From the NCBI GenBank assembly GCA_012512355.1, contig JAAZEI010000351.1, forward strand, positions 1-8,153: a stretch of 8,153 nucleotides of DNA, given 5' to 3'. The notes beneath the pieces were generated by a model. That model did no database searches and had not been told where the DNA came from. It saw only the letters and a list, made by a program, of their open reading frames with translations. Of the stretch, positions 1 through 6,339 are shown piece after piece. Source of the stretch: Clostridiales bacterium. GTDB taxonomy: Bacteria; Bacillota; Clostridia; Christensenellales; Aristaeellaceae. A program made the position numbers and the translations under genes. How positions within the stretch are numbered: position 1 is the stretch's first letter; every line of letters starts with the position of its first letter.

Positions 1-682
1 CTTTTCCCGACAGGTCATTCAAACCACCAATGCTCCTTGGCGATTCTGCGATAGCAAAGCCTTTGATGCGAGTAGGTTTTTTCTTTTTAGTTAATTTGTC
101 GCTTTGTGTGTTGCTATTTTTTTCGTTTAAGCCATTTTGGACACTGCGCAAGGCTTCATCCTCAATCCTATCTTGAGCAATGCGATGGAGCCGCTTTTCA
201 ACGTCATCTCGCAATCGCAGCATGACAGGTGGCTCGATTCGAAAAACATCCTGAATCACACGAGATATCAGTTTTGACAGCTCTTGCTTTCTAAAATAAT
301 CCAAAGAAAAATCATCCGGCAGTTCGAGCACCAGCGCGTCGCCTTCACTCATAAAGTGAATTTCGGGTATCCATGAAACAGCTGCGGGATGAGCTCGACC
401 AATGACAGATAAAAGCACATGGGCATACTTCTCAGGTTCTTTTATGAAGCTCTCAGCCAAAGAAGGTGATGCGACTCGAAGAGAAATACGCATCCTAGGC
501 AGCGCTTTCACTATTTCTTTTTTGATAACCTTGAATATTTTTTCATCTACTAAGACATCTGCCAGGAAAAACAAGTAAGCTCGCTCATTTGCTGCATCAT
601 AACGCGCTTTTTCAAAGTACAGCTTTCCTTGCAGGTTTGGTGCATTTGCTGTAATGGCAGCTATTAGATCATCATAAGTCAA
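1..682 (-). CDS. polC: DNA polymerase III alpha subunit, PolC type (N-terminal 227 codons; 3' end beyond left edge)
   Basis: An open frame runs from a TTG at 682-680 to the window edge without a stop, giving 227 codons. The TTG start is chosen because a GGAGGA Shine-Dalgarno sequence (688-693) sits 5 nt upstream. The two nearby ATGs (675-670) are in a frame that stops at once. The start overlaps the ispG stop by 4 nt (TTGA), which suggests translational coupling. The visible part matches the poorly conserved PolC N-terminal region: mixed alpha/beta sequence, then a charged lysine-rich linker at about residues 185-203, then IKGFAIAESPRSIGGL at 206-221. That last stretch resembles the lead-in to the OB-fold domain of PolC. 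The OB-fold, the exonuclease and the polymerase active site all lie outside the window. PolC is the replicative, proofreading polymerase of low-GC Gram-positive bacteria. The call rests largely on gene order (rseP-ispG-polC is common in Clostridia) plus this weak similarity. Confidence 0.82.
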   Translation of the reverse strand, partial: MTYDDLIAAITANAPNLQGKLYFEKARYDAANERAYLFFLADVLVDEKIFKVIKKEIVKALPRMRISLRVASPSLAESFIKEPEKYAHVLLSVIGRAHPAAVSWIPEIHFMSEGDALVLELPDDFSLDYFRKQELSKLISRVIQDVFRIEPPVMLRLRDDVEKRLHRIAQDRIEDEALRSVQNGLNEKNSNTQSDKLTKKKKPTRIKGFAIAESPRSIGGLNDLSGK

Positions 683-1752
683 GTTCTTCCTCCGTACCCA
701 GCAGCATCTTCTGATATATAAGATTCTATGGCTTTCATAATCTCTTCAACCGGATTTTCAGTTATCTTGCGTACAAATTTCCCGTTAACATATAAAGCGC
801 CGACATCTTTTCCACCGCAATACGCAATATCAGCTTCTTTTGCTTCTCCGGGACCATTGACAGCACAGCCCATCACAGCAACGCTGAGGCGCTGCTTAAT
901 ATTCATTGTCCTGGTTTCAAGCTCTCTTGCAATCCCCTCTACATCTATCTGGGTTCTGCCGCAAGTGGGACAAGATATCATCTGGACGCCGCCGGTCAAA
1001 CCAATTGCCTTTAAAATATCCAAAGCAGCTCTTGGTTCCGCCAAGGGTGAGCCTGTAAGCGAAACGCGAACTGTGCTGCCAATGCCATCTAACAAAAGAG
1101 ATCCTATCCCTATGGCCGATTTTATCGTTCCTTGGCCGGGCAAACCAGCTTCTGTTACACCCACATGCAAGGGGTAATCAAAGCGTTGGTCAGCGAGGCG
1201 ATATGCCTCCACTGTCAGCCGAACATCGCTGGCTTTGAGCGACAAAACGATATCATCAAACCCTGCTTGTTCAAGCAGTCTGATATGTCGCTGCGCTGAT
1301 TGAACCATCGCTTCAGCTGTTGGCCCGCCAAACTCCTGCAAAATATCTTTGGGAAGTGATCCTGTGTTGACGCCAATACGAATTGGAATACCATGACGCT
1401 TGGCACAGTCAGCCATTTCTTTAACTTTGCGTTCATCACCGATATTTCCGGGATTAATTCTTAGTTTATGAATTCCCTGCTCCATAGCGCCAATGGCCAA
1501 AAGATAATCAAAATGAATATCCGCAACCAGGGGCACTGGGCTTTTGTCAACTAAGGCCCGAACAGCCTGGACACAATCCTCATTATAAACAGATACTCGA
1601 ACCAAATCTGCCCCGGCATCAGCCAACAAATTAATCTGCAGCGAAGTTGCTCCAATATTTTCAGTGGGTGTGTTGGTCATCGACTGCACACTGATTGGGT
1701 ACTTGCCTCCTATGCCCAGTCTGTCAACATACACTGCCTTTTTGACTGACAT
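679..1752 (-). CDS. ispG: 4-hydroxy-3-methylbut-2-en-1-yl diphosphate synthase (IspG/GcpE)
   Basis: This 357-residue protein is the penultimate MEP-pathway enzyme. It reductively converts methylerythritol cyclodiphosphate to HMBPP using a [4Fe-4S] cluster and electrons from ferredoxin or flavodoxin. The N-terminal TIM-barrel half opens with the family signature around SVQSMTNTPT (21-30). The C-terminal cluster domain carries CPTCGRTQID (261-270) and GCAVNGPGEA (295-304). Cluster ligands are therefore C261, C264, C296 and E303, with the same spacing as E. coli C270/C273/C305/E312. The length suits the short two-domain bacterial form, without the extra insert of plant and chlamydial enzymes. 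The ATG directly abuts the rseP TAA, with GAGG 9 nt upstream inside rseP. The 3' end overlaps polC by 4 nt. The presence of dxr two genes upstream supports the pathway assignment. Confidence 0.98.
   Translation of the reverse strand: MSVKKAVYVDRLGIGGKYPISVQSMTNTPTENIGATSLQINLLADAGADLVRVSVYNEDCVQAVRALVDKSPVPLVADIHFDYLLAIGAMEQGIHKLRINPGNIGDERKVKEMADCAKRHGIPIRIGVNTGSLPKDILQEFGGPTAEAMVQSAQRHIRLLEQAGFDDIVLSLKASDVRLTVEAYRLADQRFDYPLHVGVTEAGLPGQGTIKSAIGIGSLLLDGIGSTVRVSLTGSPLAEPRAALDILKAIGLTGGVQMISCPTCGRTQIDVEGIARELETRTMNIKQRLSVAVMGCAVNGPGEAKEADIAYCGGKDVGALYVNGKFVRKITENPVEEIMKAIESYISEDAAGYGGRT
688..693 (-). promoter_or_regulatory. Shine-Dalgarno sequence for polC (decides the TTG start)
   Basis: The minus strand reads GGAGGA, then 5 nt, then TTG. 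It lies inside the last codons of ispG, so polC is probably read by ribosomes finishing ispG as well as by direct initiation. No ATG in the correct frame is available nearby. Confidence 0.75.
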
Positions 1753-2820
1753 TTAAAATAACCTCATGACATCCCGGAAGTTTACCCAGATCATCAAAGC
1801 AAAAAGCAATATCATCCCAAAGGCATGCACATATCCTTCGCGTTTGAAAGGTTTTCCACGGATTGCTTCAATAAGCAGAAATATGATTCTGCTGCCATCT
1901 AGACCGGGAATTGGCAGAATATTAAACAAGCCTAAGTTAATGGATATCATGCACATCAAATATAAGTATCCGGGAAGCTGGCTGGCCTGTGTGGTTTTGA
2001 CGATTGTCTCAGTAACACCGACAAAACCAGTCAAATCATTTAAACCCTGTCCCCTGAAAATCAAATCGCCTAACACTCTGAATATCCCAGTGCTGACTTG
2101 AACACATAAGTCAAATGCCGAGCGTATGATTTCACCAATACTACCGTCATGCCACTCTTGGGGCATTGTGGTAATCAAACTTATCCCCAGCATATATCGA
2201 TTGGCTCCCTGATCAAACAGGGGGCTGACTTGCACAGTCTGAAGCCCGGATCCTGGCCTGTCAATTTCAATCAAAATAGATGTCTGGCCTTCACTCATCG
2301 CCTGGTTGATCAATTCTGACACATTATCCGTCACTTTTGCGCCATTTATAGAAACAAAGGTATCTTCAGCCTGTATACCTGCCAGTTCTGCCGGGCTGTT
2401 GGCATTGACTGCCTGGGTAGTTGTTGTAGCGGGTCCTGAAATGGTGGGTATACCGCTCAACACAAAAAAAGCGATGGCCACAATAAAAGCCAGCAGGATA
2501 TTCATAATCGGACCTGCAATAATGGTCGAAAGCCTTTTTAGTGCGCTAAAGTTACCAAAAAATCTCGGATCATCCTTTGCTTCTTCGCTGCTGTCATCCT
2601 CGCCATAAAAAGCGCAGAAACCGCCCATCGGGATGGCACGGAGCGAAAAATCAGTTTCATGTTTTTTGCTCTTCCATTTCAAGAGTTTTGGCCCAAACCC
2701 AATCGCGAATTCACGGACCGGTATTTTATTAAGACGGGCAGCAAAGAAATGTCCCGCCTCGTGTACCGTTATTAAAATGCCAAACATTAAAATCGCCGCA
2801 AAAATATAAATAAGTGACAT
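1753..2820 (-). CDS. rseP: RIP metalloprotease RseP/RasP (site-2 protease, M50 family)
   Basis: This 355-residue polytopic zinc protease cleaves substrates within the membrane. Family members process anti-sigma factors and remnant signal peptides. The first membrane helix holds the zinc site HEAGH (H20, E21, H24). The second catalytic motif is NILPIPGLDGSR (300-311), whose D308 is expected to be the third zinc ligand. A single PDZ-like domain spans about residues 125-205, as in Gram-positive members, whereas E. coli RseP has two. Hydrophobic segments lie near 3-20, 97-122, 283-305 and 330-347. The start is supported by AGGAGG (2825-2830), 4 nt upstream. It sits 19 nt after dxr and its stop abuts ispG. 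The actual substrate cannot be read from this window, and no anti-sigma factor gene is present. Confidence 0.97.
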   Translation of the reverse strand: MSLIYIFAAILMFGILITVHEAGHFFAARLNKIPVREFAIGFGPKLLKWKSKKHETDFSLRAIPMGGFCAFYGEDDSSEEAKDDPRFFGNFSALKRLSTIIAGPIMNILLAFIVAIAFFVLSGIPTISGPATTTTQAVNANSPAELAGIQAEDTFVSINGAKVTDNVSELINQAMSEGQTSILIEIDRPGSGLQTVQVSPLFDQGANRYMLGISLITTMPQEWHDGSIGEIIRSAFDLCVQVSTGIFRVLGDLIFRGQGLNDLTGFVGVTETIVKTTQASQLPGYLYLMCMISINLGLFNILPIPGLDGSRIIFLLIEAIRGKPFKREGYVHAFGMILLFALMIWVNFRDVMRLF

Positions 2821-2839
2821 ATAACCTCCTTAATGAGCT

Positions 2840-3985
2840 TTATTGAATCATTCGTTTTGCAGTCCGACGAGCTATTGCATCAGCGTACTCAACTTCTTCA
2901 AGTGTATCCGCCCTTTGACTGCCTAAACGCTGCAGAGTATTTTCGACAATGTAATAAATCTGACCGAATTTTATCTCGTCCTTCAAAAACATTGCTACCG
3001 CTTCCTCATTGGCTGCATTCAATATACAGGATGAAGCATCATTTGTTTGCAAAGTTTGATAAGCCAGAGATATTGCAGGAAAACGCTCCAAGTCAGGGGC
3101 TTCAAAGCTAAGGTCTTTGATAGCCGTCAAATCGAGAGTTTTCATTTGTGTTTTCAGGCGTGTGGGATAATTCATGGCGTATAATATGGGCAGACGCATA
3201 TCAGGCAAACCCATCTGCGCCAGGACAGTGCCGTCTTCAAACTCGACACAAGAATGCACAATGCTCTGTGGGTGAACTACCACCTCAATTTGCTCTGGAT
3301 CTGCTGAGAACAGCCATTTTGCTTCAATAATTTCCAGAGCTTTGTTAAACATGCTGGCTGAATCAATGCTGATTTTTGATCCCATAGACCAATTGGGATG
3401 ATTAAGCGCTTGCTCAATTGTGGCTGTCTTGATTTTTTTTATATCCCAATTTCGAAAAGGACCTCCCGAAGCAGTCAATATAAGCTTGCGAAAAGGGTTG
3501 CCCTGCGAAGCATTCAAACACTGAAAAATAGCGCTGTGCTCACTGTCTACAGGCAGCAGAGTAGCTTGATGTCCGCCTACTTCGCATTGGCTCATGACCA
3601 GCGATCCTCCGGCTACCAGGGCTTCCTTGTTTGCAAGCAAAACACGGCGGCCTGCCTGGCGCGCCGCCAGCACAGCCCTAAGCCCCACCATCCCACTGAC
3701 AGAAACCATAACATCCTGCGCTGTACCAACCCCAGCCAAAGTCTCCAAAGCAGCATCGCCAAACAGCCATTCACAGCTTTTTTTCAGATCTTTTGGAATC
3801 GTCACTTCGCAGCCAGTCAGAGCAGCGTATTTGGGTTGATATCTGCGAACCTGTTCAAAAAGCAATTGGCTATTTTGACGAGCGCACAGAGCTTCGACTT
3901 TGAAATGGTTTGGGAACATATCTACAATTTCTAAAGTCTGTCTGCCTATTGAGCCTGTTGAGCCTAGAATGCTGAGTGTTCGCAT
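2840..3985 (-). CDS. dxr: 1-deoxy-D-xylulose 5-phosphate reductoisomerase
   Basis: This 381-residue enzyme makes the committed MEP-pathway step, converting DXP to 2-C-methylerythritol 4-phosphate with NADPH and a divalent metal. The N-terminal Rossmann fold shows GSTGSIG (8-14) and LLANKEALVAGG (116-127). The metal site is D147, E149 and E218, in DSEHSAIFQ (147-155) and NKALEIIEA (214-222). Substrate-binding positions S173 (in ASGGPFR), S209, N214 and K215 are present, as is H196 in the flexible loop NHPNWSMG (195-202). These keep a constant 13-residue offset from the E. coli enzyme through this region. The ATG has AAAGGA (3991-3996) 5 nt upstream and lies 14 nt after cdsA. No catalytic residue appears to be missing. 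The protein is expected to be cytosolic and the usual target of fosmidomycin. Confidence 0.98.
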   Translation of the reverse strand: MRTLSILGSTGSIGRQTLEIVDMFPNHFKVEALCARQNSQLLFEQVRRYQPKYAALTGCEVTIPKDLKKSCEWLFGDAALETLAGVGTAQDVMVSVSGMVGLRAVLAARQAGRRVLLANKEALVAGGSLVMSQCEVGGHQATLLPVDSEHSAIFQCLNASQGNPFRKLILTASGGPFRNWDIKKIKTATIEQALNHPNWSMGSKISIDSASMFNKALEIIEAKWLFSADPEQIEVVVHPQSIVHSCVEFEDGTVLAQMGLPDMRLPILYAMNYPTRLKTQMKTLDLTAIKDLSFEAPDLERFPAISLAYQTLQTNDASSCILNAANEEAVAMFLKDEIKFGQIYYIVENTLQRLGSQRADTLEEVEYADAIARRTAKRMIQ

Positions 3986-3999
3986 CCTGTTCCTTTCAA

Positions 4000-4812
4000 T
4001 TAAAGCATGAGTAAGTAATAGATATAAATAAACATAGTAACAAATAGTATAGAATCCAGCCTGTCCATCATGCCGCCATGACCGGGAAATATCGTTCCGA
4101 AATCTTTAACATTGCAATGGCGCTTGACAGTGGATGCAAACAAATCCCCGATCTGAGCTACAATACCACCAAAAAAACCAATGACAACAAAGTGCCAAAA
4201 AGCAGGTTGAGCCATGCCGACGAGGCCGGCAATAAAATATATAACTATTGCTGTTAAAACAGTGCCTACTAGACCGCCCAAGGCACCCTCGACCGTTTTT
4301 TTAGGGCTGATGACAGGGTTAAGCTTTACTCTCCCGTACCGAACCCCCACAAAATATGCTGCCATATCTCCCATAGTAGGGACAAAAAAGCTAAGTGCCA
4401 GCAGAACCCTATGCATAGGTACAGGCAGACGGCTCATGGCCAGCATCGCCATGCCGGGAAAGGCAACGGTCAGCAAGGGCATCAGTGAAAACAGCATATC
4501 ATCCAGCCTTGGGTTTTGTCTGAACATCACAATGGCACACACTAGGAGGAATGTCACCGAAACAACGGCAATTAAAATGCTGATGGCAGCAATTTCGTTG
4601 AGCAGAATAAAACTGGGTATGCTGACAATCAACGCTGCCCAGGTGGGCCATGCAACGGGCCGGTGCCCGGCTTTTCCCAAAGCGCTAAACTCTTCAGCGA
4701 CCGCGATCAAAACGGCTGCAATCCATAATGTTGCAAAATACCAGCTGCCAAAATATAAGGCTGACAACAATAAAAGGATTAAACCAGCTCCTGTAATAAT
4801 TCTTGTTATCAT
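4000..4812 (-). CDS. cdsA: Phosphatidate cytidylyltransferase (CDP-diacylglycerol synthase)
   Basis: This 270-residue, very hydrophobic membrane protein makes CDP-diacylglycerol from CTP and phosphatidic acid, the branch point to phosphatidylglycerol, cardiolipin and related lipids. The C-terminal family signature is clear and complete: S227, K230-R231, K236-D237, then HGGMMDRLD (245-253), with the metal-binding aspartates D250 and D253. The preceding conserved loop GDMAAYFVGVRYG (148-160) followed by SPKKTVEG (169-176) is also typical. About seven or eight membrane segments can be read. The ATG overlaps the uppS TGA by 4 nt (ATGA), and GGAGG (4822-4826) lies 9 nt upstream, so translation is probably coupled to uppS. 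Pairing of uppS and cdsA is nearly universal in Gram-positive bacteria. Confidence 0.97.
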   Translation of the reverse strand: MITRIITGAGLILLLLSALYFGSWYFATLWIAAVLIAVAEEFSALGKAGHRPVAWPTWAALIVSIPSFILLNEIAAISILIAVVSVTFLLVCAIVMFRQNPRLDDMLFSLMPLLTVAFPGMAMLAMSRLPVPMHRVLLALSFFVPTMGDMAAYFVGVRYGRVKLNPVISPKKTVEGALGGLVGTVLTAIVIYFIAGLVGMAQPAFWHFVVIGFFGGIVAQIGDLFASTVKRHCNVKDFGTIFPGHGGMMDRLDSILFVTMFIYIYYLLML

Positions 4813-5528
4813 GTCGTACGGCCTCCATACCTTCGTTCACGCTGCTGAAATGATTTTAATGCTGACTTGTATAAATCCACCGTAAAGTCAGGCCACAATG
4901 GTTGGGGAAACATCATTTCGGCATAAGCATTCTGATACAGCAAAAAATTACTCAGCCGCAGTTCTCCACTGGTCCTGATCAACAAATCCACATCTGGCTG
5001 ACCTTTGGTATAGAGCTCATTTTCAAACATTTCAGAGCTTATCTCATCAGGTCTAATGTGACCTGAAGCAACCTGATGAGCCAATGCGATCGTTGCCTGC
5101 AATATCTCATCACGGCTCCCATAATTGAGCGCTATATTAAGCTGAAGCCCTTTATTGTCTGCTGTTCTCATTTGAGCTGCATTAACCGCCTGATGCTGAG
5201 CTGCAGGAAGCGCATCAATATTGCCCAGAATACGTATGCTCACTTCTTTTTCATCCAACTCATCTATTTCAGTTCTAAAAAATTCGAGGATTAAGGTCAT
5301 CAAAGCAGCAACTTCTGTCTGAGATCGTTTCCAATTTTCTGTTGAAAATGCATAGAGAGACAAAACTTCTATTCCGGCATCACTGGAATAACGCACAATT
5401 TCACGCAAGGTTTCTACACCTTTGCGATGACCCAGGGCAATGGCCAAACGATGCTGTTTGGCCCAGCGACCGTTGCCATCCATAATAATGGCCACATGGC
5501 GAGGAAGAGAATATTCAGCTTTGGGCAT
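4809..5528 (-). CDS. uppS: Isoprenyl transferase / undecaprenyl diphosphate synthase
   Basis: This cis-prenyltransferase adds isopentenyl units to farnesyl diphosphate to make the C55 carrier lipid for peptidoglycan and other wall polymers. With the start used here it has 239 residues. Motifs in order are MDGNGRWAK (16-24, catalytic D17), LSLYAFSTENWKR (56-68), LNIALNYGSRDEI (130-142), and DLLIRTSGELRLSNF (181-195) followed by E204. The key residues D17, R185, R191, S193 and E204 keep a constant offset of 9 from E. coli UppS. A longer reading from a TTG at 5567-5565 is open, but it has no ribosome binding site and adds 13 residues before the family's normal beginning. The ATG at 5528-5526 has GGAGGG 5 nt upstream. 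It overlaps the preceding 71-codon ORF by 14 nt and cdsA by 4 nt. Product chain length cannot be proven from sequence. Confidence 0.97.
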   Translation of the reverse strand: MPKAEYSLPRHVAIIMDGNGRWAKQHRLAIALGHRKGVETLREIVRYSSDAGIEVLSLYAFSTENWKRSQTEVAALMTLILEFFRTEIDELDEKEVSIRILGNIDALPAAQHQAVNAAQMRTADNKGLQLNIALNYGSRDEILQATIALAHQVASGHIRPDEISSEMFENELYTKGQPDVDLLIRTSGELRLSNFLLYQNAYAEMMFPQPLWPDFTVDLYKSALKSFQQRERRYGGRTT

Positions 5529-5730
5529 CAGAACCCTCCGGCTCTCTTGTGCTGAAATAGGCTGCAATCAAATAGTCCCCGCGGATGGCAATCACTCTTG
5601 GGGCTCTATGCTCTGCGCTAAGGGTTTCTTTGGGCGATCTGGTGGTGATCACCTTGGGGAACAAACCTTTGGATGAATACATCTGCAAGACTTCATCAAG
5701 CGGATGACCAATTATATTATCATGTATCAA
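5515..5730 (-). CDS. Unassigned 71-residue protein encoded between frr and uppS
   Basis: I do not recognise a named family. The frame opens with TTG at 5730-5728, overlapping the frr stop by 4 nt (TTGA), and ends at TGA 5517-5515, 14 nt inside uppS. Without it, the otherwise tightly packed operon would have a gap of about 200 nt between frr and uppS, which argues that it is real. The protein is soluble with no signal peptide or membrane segment. It has an amphipathic start (GHPLDEVLQMYSSKG, 8-22), a basic middle with TTRSP, a beta-like stretch RVIAIRGDYLIAAYF (45-59) and a polar tail. The pattern of G-x-P-L-x-E-V-L followed by a short helix and strands faintly recalls a PASTA-like half-fold, but I would not name it on that. 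No good Shine-Dalgarno sequence precedes the TTG, so it probably depends on ribosomes terminating at frr. There is no cysteine or histidine cluster and no evident catalytic motif. Confidence 0.65.
   Translation of the reverse strand: MIHDNIIGHPLDEVLQMYSSKGLFPKVITTRSPKETLSAEHRAPRVIAIRGDYLIAAYFSTREPEGSDAQS
5534..5539 (-). promoter_or_regulatory. Shine-Dalgarno sequence for uppS (decides the ATG at 5528)
   Basis: The minus strand reads GGAGGG, then 5 nt, then ATG. It lies within the last codons of the upstream small ORF. The alternative TTG at 5567 has no purine-rich element at a workable distance, so this site favours the 239-residue UppS. Confidence 0.85.
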
Positions 5731-6284
5731 ATGGCCAAAATCTCTTTTTCTTTCTCAGCAGCCAAAGCATCTATCTCTTTTGTAGCCGCATCCGTTACTT
5801 TTTGAAGCTCTTCTTCCGCTTTTCTCTGGTCATCTTCTGAAAGGGAAGAATCTTTCTTCATTTTCTTGAACTGCTCCATTGCATCACGGCGAATTGAACG
5901 AATCGCAACCTTGGAATCTTCTGCTGCTTGACCAACTTTTTTACTCAATTCTTTGCGGCGTTCAGCATTGAGTTCAGGAATAATCAAACGAATGATCTTG
6001 CCGTCATTTGCAGGGTTCATGCCCAGATCACTCATCTGCAAGGCTTTTTCAATTAAAGGAATAGCCTTGGCATCCCAAGGAGAAATAACCAAAACCCGAG
6101 GTTCGGGCGCAGAAATATTTGCCATTTGATTTAGAGGGGTCATCGTTCCATAATAATCAACCGAAATACGGTCGAGGAGCTGCGGGTTAGCACGACCTGC
6201 TCTTAATGACTGCATATCTCTTTTGAAGACTTCTTTTGTTTTATCCATCTTCTCTTCAGCTGTGCTGATTGCCTGCTTATACAT
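5727..6284 (-). CDS. frr: Ribosome recycling factor
   Basis: This 185-residue cytosolic protein works with EF-G to split post-termination ribosomes. The length is exactly typical. The helical-bundle domain I comprises about residues 1-30 and 106-185, and contains LRAGRANPQLLDRI (27-40) at its junction with domain II. It also has the arginine-rich helix AIRSIRRDAM (127-136), where R132 corresponds to the functionally important arginine of E. coli RRF. The compact domain II (about 31-105) shows VDYYGTMTPLNQMA and LVISPWD. The ATG has an ideal AAGGAGG with 7-nt spacing. Unlike the usual rpsB-tsf-pyrH-frr order, the gene upstream here is an LCP-family gene, and a promoter-like sequence lies directly before frr. 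Its stop overlaps the small downstream ORF by 4 nt. Confidence 0.98.
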   Translation of the reverse strand: MYKQAISTAEEKMDKTKEVFKRDMQSLRAGRANPQLLDRISVDYYGTMTPLNQMANISAPEPRVLVISPWDAKAIPLIEKALQMSDLGMNPANDGKIIRLIIPELNAERRKELSKKVGQAAEDSKVAIRSIRRDAMEQFKKMKKDSSLSEDDQRKAEEELQKVTDAATKEIDALAAEKEKEILAI

Positions 6285-6289
6285 TTTGA

Positions 6290-6298
6290 TACCTCCTT
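6290..6298 (-). promoter_or_regulatory. Strong Shine-Dalgarno sequence for frr
   Basis: The minus strand contains AAGGAGGT upstream of the frr ATG, a near-perfect complement to the 16S rRNA 3' end with about 6-7 nt spacing. It is the strongest ribosome binding site in the window, fitting a highly expressed translation factor. Confidence 0.8.
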
Positions 6299-6310
6299 AT
6301 TACTATTGGT

Positions 6311-6339
6311 ATTGTAACTTGTTTAGTCTTATTAATCAA
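6311..6339 (-). promoter_or_regulatory. Predicted sigma-A-type promoter for frr and the downstream operon
   Basis: On the minus strand TTGATT (6339-6334, 4 of 6 to consensus TTGACA) is followed by a spacer of exactly 17 nt, then TACAAT (6316-6311, 5 of 6 to TATAAT). The -35 box overlaps the stop codon of the LCP gene. Transcription would begin near 6304, leaving an untranslated leader of about 20 nt that contains the frr Shine-Dalgarno sequence. The whole intergenic gap is only 47 nt, so this is the natural place for a promoter. The call is sequence-only, and AT-rich DNA yields such matches by chance. Confidence 0.6.

Noticed and set aside
670..675. Tandem ATG codons as a polC start
   Set aside because: Their frame reaches a TAA after one further codon. 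The TTG at 682 is in the long open frame and has the properly spaced GGAGGA.
728..1177. A 149-codon plus-strand open frame
   Set aside because: It is antisense to the cluster-binding half of ispG and its composition looks like a reverse-strand artefact.
1215..1439. A 74-codon minus-strand frame inside ispG
   Set aside because: It is an out-of-frame reading of intact ispG with no independent initiation signal.
3398..3934. A 178-codon plus-strand open frame
   Set aside because: It is antisense to dxr, which has all catalytic residues. The frame shows no recognisable motif or ribosome binding site.
4214..4885. A 223-codon open frame on the plus strand
   Set aside because: It lies antisense to cdsA and the end of uppS, both with complete family motifs. 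Its translation is threonine/isoleucine/lysine-rich without domain features, as expected of a shadow of a hydrophobic gene.
5440..5676. A plus-strand open frame across the uppS start and the small ORF
   Set aside because: It is antisense to well-supported uppS sequence with no start signal. It also overlaps the small minus-strand ORF, which fits the operon better.
6300..6317. Imperfect inverted repeat (TTAC ... GTAA) over the predicted frr -10 box
   Set aside because: Only 6 of 9 positions per arm match. In AT-rich intergenic DNA this is expected by chance, so it is not called an operator or terminator.
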